DNA of 64,000 bases from positions 1 to 64,000 of the forward strand of contig JAWKTK010000012.1 of assembly GCA_041399205.1 (NCBI GenBank). Direction: 5' to 3'. Of this stretch, positions 57,369 to 64,000 are shown in pieces (position 1 is the first letter of the stretch; every line of letters begins with the position of its first letter). The position numbers and the translations under genes are program-made. This DNA is from JAGQOZ01 sp041399205 (lineage in GTDB: Bacteria > Planctomycetota > Planctomycetia > Pirellulales > Pirellulaceae). The notes beneath the pieces are model-generated. The model saw nothing but the letters and a program-made list of their open reading frames with translations, did no database searches and was not told the origin of the DNA.

Positions 57369-58535
57369 TTATTCGACCGTGAATCGATGGACGGTCGTCT
57401 GCTGGAATTTGCCGCCAGGCTTTAGCACCGTTGTCGGGAAATCGGGCTGATTCGGCGAATCGGGAAAACGCTGAGTCTCTAAGCAAAACGCGTCGTATTG
57501 TTTGTGGCCGTTGCCGCCTTCGCTGCCGTCCAAAAAATTGCCGGAATAGAATTGGATGCCTGGTTGATCGGTCAGCACCTCCATCACTCGACCCGACTTC
57601 GCATCCTTCACCTTGGCTGCGGTCTGGAGCGAACCGTCATTCGATCGCAAGACAAAGCAATGATCGTATCCCACCGGATCGGCATCAATCTGCTTGATGC
57701 GTTCGCCAATCGCATGGAACGAAGTGAAATCGAGCGGCGTTCCTGGAACGGGCGTCATTTCGCCCGTGGGAATCAAAGTGTCATCGACTGCCAAGAACTT
57801 GTCAGACGCAATCATCAACTGATGATCCAAGATGCTGCCGCTGTTGGCACCTCCCAGATTCCAGTAATTGTGATTCGTTAGGTTCAGCACGGTAGCTTGA
57901 TCCGTGGTGGCCGACATGACCATCTTGATTTCATTGTCGTTGTTTAGTGTGTAAATGACGGTGACGTTTAAGTTGCCGGGATAGCCTTCTTCGCCATCAG
58001 GGCTGGTTCGCGTAAATTTGACGCCGACTTCCGAACCGCCGGAAACTTCTTCGGCCTGCCAAACTTGGCGATCAAAACCGTCTTGGCCGCCGTGCAAATG
58101 GTTCGGCCCATTATTAGTGGCCAGCGTATACTGCTGGCCATTCAAAGTGAACTTGCCTTTCGCGATACGGTTGGCATAGCGTCCGACGGTAGCGCCAAAA
58201 TACGGATGTCGCTGCAAATATCCTTCTAATTTATCAAAGCCCAGCGTGATGTTTTCTAGCTTGCCGTTGCGGTCTGGCATTTCCACAGAAACCATGATGG
58301 CGCCGTATTCAGTCAGCGACATCGACGCTCCTTGGGCATTGGTGCATTTGTAGAGATGAACTTCAGTACCGTCCGATGTTTTGCCAAATACAGACTTTTC
58401 GATGGACATAGAATTTTGGTTCGCTCCAAAACAAGAATGATTCGCGATAGACAGCAACAGCGCTAACAAAGCAAACTGTCGAATTCCCAATCCAGCCGCA
58501 TTGAGCTGTCGGGACATCAAGAAGGACCAAGTCAT
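57369..58535 (-). CDS. galM: Exported aldose 1-epimerase (mutarotase)
   Basis: 388 aa from ATG 58535. A long basic n-region is followed by a hydrophobic stretch (FALLALLLSIANHSCFG), so it is probably exported. Mutarotase blocks: YFGATVGRYANRIAKGKF, NNGPNHLHGG (catalytic His), LTNHNYWNLGG (second His), GYDHCFVL, and the catalytic Glu in FCLETQRFPDSPN. Interconverts alpha and beta anomers of hexoses. Periplasmic location fits the polysaccharide-degrading context. The gene is intact. Confidence 0.94.
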   Translation of the reverse strand: MTWSFLMSRQLNAAGLGIRQFALLALLLSIANHSCFGANQNSMSIEKSVFGKTSDGTEVHLYKCTNAQGASMSLTEYGAIMVSVEMPDRNGKLENITLGFDKLEGYLQRHPYFGATVGRYANRIAKGKFTLNGQQYTLATNNGPNHLHGGQDGFDRQVWQAEEVSGGSEVGVKFTRTSPDGEEGYPGNLNVTVIYTLNNDNEIKMVMSATTDQATVLNLTNHNYWNLGGANSGSILDHQLMIASDKFLAVDDTLIPTGEMTPVPGTPLDFTSFHAIGERIKQIDADPVGYDHCFVLRSNDGSLQTAAKVKDAKSGRVMEVLTDQPGIQFYSGNFLDGSEGGNGHKQYDAFCLETQRFPDSPNQPDFPTTVLKPGGKFQQTTVHRFTVE

Positions 58536-58673
58536 GGTCAATTTCTCCGTTGCGTTTGATCAAATGGGTAAATCAATACGCTAGGAGTTTACCTTGAACG
58601 GCACGGCTTTGCACGACGACACGCTCCAATGCGGAGATCGCTGCATTGCTTTTGTTTGAATGCCGTCAGTCCA

Positions 58674-59468
58674 CTAAAGCAGACTTTCTAAAAGCAAGCG
58701 AAGCTTTCGCATTTCCGCGTCGTGGTCCAGATCTGGCAACCGAGCCAAATCGACGGTTAATGCTCGATCATAGTTTTCCTTGCGAAGCAAATTGATCAGT
58801 CTTCCATAATCGACTTCGCCCTGACCGATACGAACCTGCAATTTATCCGCTGGTATCTCGCAAGTGCATGTTGTAAGTATACTTCATGAGCTTATCGTAG
58901 TTTCGTCCGGCGTGCGGTCCGCAGATGTAATGGTTAGGATCCAACGTGACACCCAGATCTTTCACGTTATCACACAAGACCACCACGGTATCCGGATCTT
59001 CGGTCAAGCGGCCAATTCGACTCGCATACTGACGCATGCACTTTCCAGCGTCGCGATACTAACCAGTCGACGCAAGTGTTCGACTTCTTCGTTGAAAGGC
59101 GTTCCCAATTCAGCCGAAGGCACGGTCAACGTGGCAACCTTGGTGGCCTTGGCCAACTTGCAGCAAGCGGCGAATTGCTCATAGTGCTCTTCGCCCTTGG
59201 CCGTGATGTTGAAGCTGCATAACCAGTGATGTCCAATCGGTGCGTGTTCCGGCACAGGGTCACGACCTTCTCCATATTGGCCACCACGTCAGACGGCTTC
59301 AGATAGTCGCTATCTTCATCAATCGCGATCTCTACCGCCGAATACTCTAAATCCAACAGCTTCTCGAATACATCAGGAAGCGGTAACTCTCGATAACATT
59401 CCGTTGTCGCAGCGACGATCACTCGCACACCTCGTAGTGTTTCCAAACATTCCGGCTTATCTAGACAT
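58674..59468 (-). pseudogene. Sugar phosphate isomerase/epimerase-like TIM barrel, about four frameshifts
   Basis: Merged length ~265 aa. Collinear pieces: start near ATG 59468 (a shift within ~10 codons), then VRVIVAATTECYRELPLPDVFE and YSAVEIAIDED, then after ~59220 CSFNITAKGEEHYEQF, then after ~59038 MRQYASRIGRLTEDPDTVVV with LDPNHYICGPHAGRNYDKL, and after ~58852 DKLQVRIGQGEVDYGRLI with VDLARLPDLDHDAEMRKL to TAG at 58674. This is an AP-endonuclease-2 fold with metal ligands (E in AVEIAIDED; D-P-x-H; H-L-R-D). At ~59220, adding one T restores TGYCSFNI. Sugar substrate unknown. Confidence 0.82.
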
Positions 59469-59683
59469 CAAGACGAGTATCTTACTGGCATCATTCGATC
59501 CTTCGCAACACCAACGTCGGTAAATCGAATCGATGTTGCTGGCACGATCGAATTTTCGAAGAAAAACCACTTAGTTCATTCCCCAGACCAAATTGCCGCG
59601 AAGACAAAAACACCTAGAATGATGGCGTGCGAAGTCGCAATCCCCTGCTCCTTTGGTTTGAATTAAATCGGTTGTGCTCTCAA

Positions 59684-60808
59684 ATGAATGACTCTCCCCA
59701 AGGTTCTGGCCCTCAAAATCAAGAAATCGTCCACCCAGAAATGGTCCGCCGACCTGCCAGCGCGCCAGCTCGCACATCCACCGCATTGGCGTATCGCTTC
59801 TTAGGATGGCTGTCGTGGATGGGTTGGGTAGCCTTCTTTTTTTGCCTGATAAGCTTGCTGGGAATCACAGCGGTTTTTTCCGACTATTTCAATACGAACC
59901 ACGGAATTCGTGAAAAATATGTTTCTGGCAGTAAAAGCATTTCCGCTGACAAAGTAGCTGTGCTGACCGTGTCAGGTGTGATCGGAATGGTGGACGATTA
60001 CGTCAAGAGCCAGATTGAACGTATCCGAGAAGACGACAAGGTCAAAGCGATCGTGCTGCGGATTGATTCGCCCGGCGGCACCATCACGGGCAGCGACTAC
60101 ATCTTGCATCATCTGAATCAACTGACCGAAGAAAAAGAGCTTCCCTTGGTCGCCAGCATGGGCAGCGTGGCTGCCAGCGGTGGTTACTACGTGGCTATGG
60201 CGGTTGGCGACCAAGAAAATTCTATCTTTGCCGAACCAACCACCACCACTGGCTCGATCGGTGTAATTGTGCCGCATTACGACATCAGTGGCCTGATGGA
60301 AAAGTATGACGTCAAGGATGATTCCATCGCCAGTCATCCTCGCAAGAAAATGCTCAGCATGACCCACGAAATGGGCGAAGAAGAACGAACGATCGTGCAG
60401 GAATATGTCATGGACGCGTTCACGCGATTCAAAGACGTCGTCAAATCGGGCCGCCCCAAATTTCGTAATGACGAAGTCGCTCTAAACGACCTAGCCACCG
60501 GTCAGATTTATACGGCCAACCAAGCACTGCAACTCGGGCTGGTAGACCAACACGGCTTTATCGAAGACGCGGTAGTACGAGCCGCCGAATTAGCCGGACT
60601 CGACGAAGGCGATTACAAGGTGATCAAATATTCGCAACCGTTGACTCTGATGGATGCATTGACATCGGCACGAGCTCCTTCGACCAAGTCGGGAACGAAC
60701 TTCGAAGCGGCCCTTCGCCTGTCCACTCCCCAAGCGTACTACCTGCATTCGTCCGCCGGCGCCGCCCTGCCCTTGTTGCTGTATGGCGCAACGGGAATTG
60801 GTCGCTAG
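59684..60808 (+). CDS. sppA: S49-family signal peptide peptidase (SppA-like)
   Basis: 374 aa from ATG 59684 (MNDSPQGSGPQNQE). One transmembrane helix at ~46-70 (GWVAFFFCLISLLGITAVF). The protease domain contains VLTVSGVIG, RIDSPGGTITGSDYI, SMGSVAASGGYYVAM (nucleophile Ser region) and TTTTGSIGVI. The short single-domain form suggests an oligomer. It cleaves signal peptides remaining in the membrane. Intact. Confidence 0.92.
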   Translation: MNDSPQGSGPQNQEIVHPEMVRRPASAPARTSTALAYRFLGWLSWMGWVAFFFCLISLLGITAVFSDYFNTNHGIREKYVSGSKSISADKVAVLTVSGVIGMVDDYVKSQIERIREDDKVKAIVLRIDSPGGTITGSDYILHHLNQLTEEKELPLVASMGSVAASGGYYVAMAVGDQENSIFAEPTTTTGSIGVIVPHYDISGLMEKYDVKDDSIASHPRKKMLSMTHEMGEEERTIVQEYVMDAFTRFKDVVKSGRPKFRNDEVALNDLATGQIYTANQALQLGLVDQHGFIEDAVVRAAELAGLDEGDYKVIKYSQPLTLMDALTSARAPSTKSGTNFEAALRLSTPQAYYLHSSAGAALPLLLYGATGIGR

Positions 60809-61043
60809 AAGTCAGACCTAACCGATTGGCCGTTCCGACCAAAGCAACAAAACTCGTCAAGCGTTTCGAATGCGTATACACGCTCGCACGACAGCGCTAC
60901 GAATCTGCGGAAGTCGCTGCACGGTTCGGAAAAATTTGGTCGCTAAGCGAATCTATTCTCGGTACAATCCAAGTCCGCAGCGCAATCTTGCTGCGCCCCG
61001 CCCGTTGTTTCTCGCCGCTTTGGCTGCTTGTCCAGGAATCCGC

Positions 61044-63911
61044 ATGAGTCGTCATTCTTGCAATTCGTATCGCGCCGGTTCGCTTCGAACCATCTGCAGC
61101 AGCCTCGCCGCCATGGCAAGCTGCCTTTGGGTTTCGATATTCTCGTTCGCGCCGCTCGTTTCAGCACAACAGCCAACGCCTGATTTCGTCCAAACCGAAT
61201 TCACCGCCAGCGATCTGGAGTTTTTCGAAAAGCAAGTTCGGCCACTTCTGCTGGCTCGTTGCCTGGAATGTCACAGCCAAGACGAACAGTCTGGCGGTTT
61301 GTCGTTGGAATCGCGTTCGCAAATTCTTGCCGGAGGAGATTCCGGCCCAGCGGTGGACTTGGAAAATCTGGACAACAGTTTGTTACTGAAAGCGATTCAG
61401 TACAGCCAAGAAGAACTCCAAATGCCGCCGGATAATAAATTGCCGGAAGCGGAAATCGAAACGTTGACACAATGGGTCCAGCGACGCCTACCGGATCCGC
61501 GGCTGGCTACTTTGGCAGCCGAATCGACGTCGCCAACGGGCATGAGTGTGGAAGATGGACGAAATTTCTGGGCGTTTCAACCGGTGTCAAAGTCGCCGCT
61601 GCCTGCGGTCGAATCGGCCGCCTGGATCCAGACGCCTGTCGATGCGTTTGTACTGCGACAACTGGAAGTTCGGAATCTGCAACCCGCTCCTCGCGCCGAC
61701 GAAGCGACTTTGATTCGCCGCCTTTCATTCGATTTGACCGGCCTGCCGCCGACTCCCGACGAAGTGCATCAGTTCGTTCATGATTCGTCACCACACGCCT
61801 ATGCAGCCTTGGTAGAACGGCTGCTGGCTTCGCCTCAGTACGGAGTTCGCTGGGGTCGACACTGGCTGGATGTCGCTCGCTACGCCGATTCCAACGGCTT
61901 GGATGAAAACATTGCGTACGGCAATGCGTGGCGTTATCGAGACTACGTGATCCAGGCTTTCAACCAAGACAAACCGTATCACCATTTTGTTCTGGAACAA
62001 TTGGCCGGTGATCTTTTGCCATACGCCAATCAACAGACGCAAACCGCGACCGGTTTCTTGGCGCTGGGTGCCAAAGTGTTGGCAGAACCTGATATGGACA
62101 AACTGGTAATGGACACGATTGATGAACAGATCGATTCCACAGGCAAAGCGTTCATGGGGCTGTCGTTAGGGTGTGCCAGGTGTCACGACCACAAGTTTGA
62201 TCCGATTTCCCAACAAGACTACTATGCGCTGGCGGCCATTTTTAAAGGGACTCGTACGTTTTCCGACGAACGCTTTGGTGCCATCAAATATTGGTACGAA
62301 CACTCGTTCACTTCGCCGCCCGAACAAGAGCAACTGACGCAGGTCAACGCCAAGATTGCTGCGGCCAAGAACGAGGCCAACCAGTTCAAAGCGGCCGCGA
62401 TGGCGAAGATTCGCCAACAAGCGGAACAACACGCCGCAGAATACCTGGCCGCCGCCGCGAAGTTTTCACCCCAAGACTCGTTGGCCGACGTCGCTACGAT
62501 TGCCGAACAGCACGGACTGCACGCCAGAATTCTGTTTCACTGTCGTTCGCACATCGAAAATCAACAACATCATCCGTTCTATTCGACGTGGCATCAGTCT
62601 TCGCAAGATCCAAACCGTATCCGCCAACATTACGCCGGACTGTTCGCTCAAGTTGATACGGCTTGGCAAACGGCTCTTCAGGCGAATCCGCAGACAGATC
62701 ATTTGGTTGACGACGCGTTGGAGCTTGTTCGACAAGAACGTTTGAATCGTGCCGGCTTTTTGGTAGTCCCGCCGCAACCTGAATTCGCCTTTGATGACAA
62801 AACGTTGTCAGAATATCATCGCTTGCTGGAGGACGCTCGAATCTTGGAAAGCAGCGCCATGGATGCGTCGGCTGCCATGGGCGTTTGCGATGGTTTGCCT
62901 TGCGAATCCATTCGCGTGCACATCCGAGGCAGCCATTTGAATTTGGGCGAACCTGTCGAACGCAACTTCCCCGCCGTTATGCGTCCCGATTCCCAGGCGA
63001 ATACCATCTTTCCGCAGCACCAAAGTGGTCGACTGGAATTGGCACAGTGGTTGGCCAGTACGTCACATCCGCTGACGGCTCGAGTGATGGTGAATCGAAT
63101 TTGGGGCTGGCATTTTGGTCAACCTCTGGTCACGACCACCGAAAATTTTGGCGTACTTGGTCAACGTCCTTCTCATCCGGAACTACTCGATTGGCTGGCT
63201 CATCACTTCATGCAGTCCGGCTGGTCTATCAAGCAACTACATCGTCAAATTGTCCATTCCAATACGTATCAGATGGCTTCATCGCATCCGCATTCCGCAA
63301 CGGCCGACGCGGCCGATGCAGAAAATCGTTTGCTCTGGAAGTTTCCGTTGCAGCGAATGGACGCTGAACAAATTCGCGACAGCGTGTTGGCGGTCAGCAA
63401 TCGTCTGAATCTGCAGTTGGGCGGCAAGACCGTGCCGTTGCGCAATCGTCAGTTCGTCTTTGATCACACTTCCATCGATCACACTCGTTATGACAGCGTC
63501 CGCCGCACTGCATACTTGCCTATCATTCGCAACAATCTTTATTCGCTGTTTGAACAATTCGACTTTCCTGATCCTACCATGGCCACGGGGCAACGCCACA
63601 CGACCACGGTCGCGCCGCAATCTCTGTTGATGCTGAATTCGGACCTGATGCTGCAGTCAGCGGAATCTCTGTCGCAATACTTGCTAACCAATTTCGATAA
63701 CGACTCGCCGCGAATCGAACAGCTGTTTCAACGCCTATTTGCGCGAAACGCCACCGACACAGAACTTCAAATGTGCCAACGCTTTTTGCATGAACAAACT
63801 CGAATGGGCCTGATCAACGCCACAACGGTCGACGGCACCGTGGAACAACAAGCGTGGACATTGTTAACCCAGTCGCTGCTGGCGACCAACGATTTTTTGT
63901 ACATTAGGTGA
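61044..63911 (+). CDS. PSCyt1/DUF1549/DUF1553 exported cytochrome-like protein, second copy
   Basis: 955 aa. ATG 61044 (MSRHSCNSYRAGSLRT) begins a signal peptide ending APLVSAQQ; upstream in-frame codons are not conserved. PSCyt1 motif CLECHS (~75). DUF1549 with CARCHDHKFDP. A long helical insert (~440-650, NAKIAAAKNEANQFKAAAM) precedes DUF1553 (HPLTARVMVNRIWGWHFGQPLV, GQRPSHPELLDWLAHHF, QRMDAEQIRDSVLAVSNRL). Paralogous to the protein at 34980 but longer because of the insert. Followed by a DUF1501 gene. Confidence 0.93.
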   Translation: MSRHSCNSYRAGSLRTICSSLAAMASCLWVSIFSFAPLVSAQQPTPDFVQTEFTASDLEFFEKQVRPLLLARCLECHSQDEQSGGLSLESRSQILAGGDSGPAVDLENLDNSLLLKAIQYSQEELQMPPDNKLPEAEIETLTQWVQRRLPDPRLATLAAESTSPTGMSVEDGRNFWAFQPVSKSPLPAVESAAWIQTPVDAFVLRQLEVRNLQPAPRADEATLIRRLSFDLTGLPPTPDEVHQFVHDSSPHAYAALVERLLASPQYGVRWGRHWLDVARYADSNGLDENIAYGNAWRYRDYVIQAFNQDKPYHHFVLEQLAGDLLPYANQQTQTATGFLALGAKVLAEPDMDKLVMDTIDEQIDSTGKAFMGLSLGCARCHDHKFDPISQQDYYALAAIFKGTRTFSDERFGAIKYWYEHSFTSPPEQEQLTQVNAKIAAAKNEANQFKAAAMAKIRQQAEQHAAEYLAAAAKFSPQDSLADVATIAEQHGLHARILFHCRSHIENQQHHPFYSTWHQSSQDPNRIRQHYAGLFAQVDTAWQTALQANPQTDHLVDDALELVRQERLNRAGFLVVPPQPEFAFDDKTLSEYHRLLEDARILESSAMDASAAMGVCDGLPCESIRVHIRGSHLNLGEPVERNFPAVMRPDSQANTIFPQHQSGRLELAQWLASTSHPLTARVMVNRIWGWHFGQPLVTTTENFGVLGQRPSHPELLDWLAHHFMQSGWSIKQLHRQIVHSNTYQMASSHPHSATADAADAENRLLWKFPLQRMDAEQIRDSVLAVSNRLNLQLGGKTVPLRNRQFVFDHTSIDHTRYDSVRRTAYLPIIRNNLYSLFEQFDFPDPTMATGQRHTTTVAPQSLLMLNSDLMLQSAESLSQYLLTNFDNDSPRIEQLFQRLFARNATDTELQMCQRFLHEQTRMGLINATTVDGTVEQQAWTLLTQSLLATNDFLYIR

Positions 63912-63916
63912 CAGCC

Positions 63917-64000
63917 ATGCTTGATCACAAATACGGCGGGCAAAGTGACTCGGCGGACAGTCTATCGGCGTTACAACAGCGTCGTCGCTGGCTAAAGTCC
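63917..64000 (+). CDS. DUF1501 protein, N-terminal fragment (continues past window)
   Basis: 28 codons from ATG 63917 (MLDHKYGGQSDSADSLSALQ), starting 5 nt after the preceding PSCyt gene and open to the right edge. It ends QRRRWLK-S, the start of the twin-arginine-like leader seen in DUF1501 proteins. Position after a PSCyt protein supports the assignment; the family itself cannot be verified from 28 residues. Confidence 0.65.
   Translation, partial: MLDHKYGGQSDSADSLSALQQRRRWLKS

Overview
The window looks like a chromosomal segment from a planctomycete, most likely in or near the Pirellulaceae. The evidence is family content. There is a giant exported protein with an LEPR-XLL-like N-terminal motif. 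There are PEP-CTERM and dockerin-type secreted proteins and a DUF1559/H-X9-DG prepilin-like protein. Two PSCyt1/DUF1549/DUF1553 + DUF1501 pairs, three exported sulfatases, several Ser/Thr kinases and an ECF sigma factor coupled to a kinase are also present. No tRNA, rRNA, CRISPR array, phage gene or insertion sequence was found.

Layout. 1-5018 (-): the N-terminal 1672 codons of a giant surface protein that runs off the left edge. 5257-7536 (-): truB and a class III aminotransferase. 7657-14398 (-): two related PEP-CTERM proteins flanking a TPR lipoprotein, a DUF1559 pseudopilin and a multiheme cytochrome. 14630-22711: an AsmA-like protein, an ArnT-like glycosyltransferase, a zinc-ribbon kinase, a sialidase-like protein, an MBL-fold hydrolase and a DUF1571 protein. 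22923-28992: small membrane protein, XRE regulator with dockerin protein, ECF sigma factor with a kinase-SUMF1-hydrolase giant. 29155-41727: sulfatase, monoheme protein, a sulfur/rhodanese/ArsR operon, a PSCyt-DUF1501 pair, a DUF1080 protein, a sulfotransferase and a small secreted protein. 42163-51275: second AsmA-like protein, small basic protein, PEP-CTERM protein, an ABC-2 exporter operon, zinc ribbon protein, exported isoaspartate methyltransferase and a phosphatase-cytochrome fusion. 51435-64000: thioredoxin, sigma factor and zinc anti-sigma candidate, two sulfatases, ASCH protein, EF-P-like YeiP, exported aldose epimerase, TIM-barrel isomerase, S49 peptidase, and the second PSCyt protein with the start of its DUF1501 partner.

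Functionally the segment fits a polysaccharide-degrading, surface-elaborate heterotroph. Exported sulfatases, sialidase-like, DUF1080 and aldose epimerase proteins could act on sulfated glycans. The PSCyt/DUF1501 pairs, cytochromes and pseudopilin belong to planctomycete-specific envelope systems. The kinases and sigma factors are signalling modules.

A striking property is the number of single-base frameshifts. At least 13 otherwise well-conserved genes are split across frames, several at short homopolymers, and in one gene two opposite shifts compensate. This looks more like consensus-sequence error than natural gene decay, so many CDS below are given as merged spans. The leftmost gene is the most easily missed because it has no stop inside the window.
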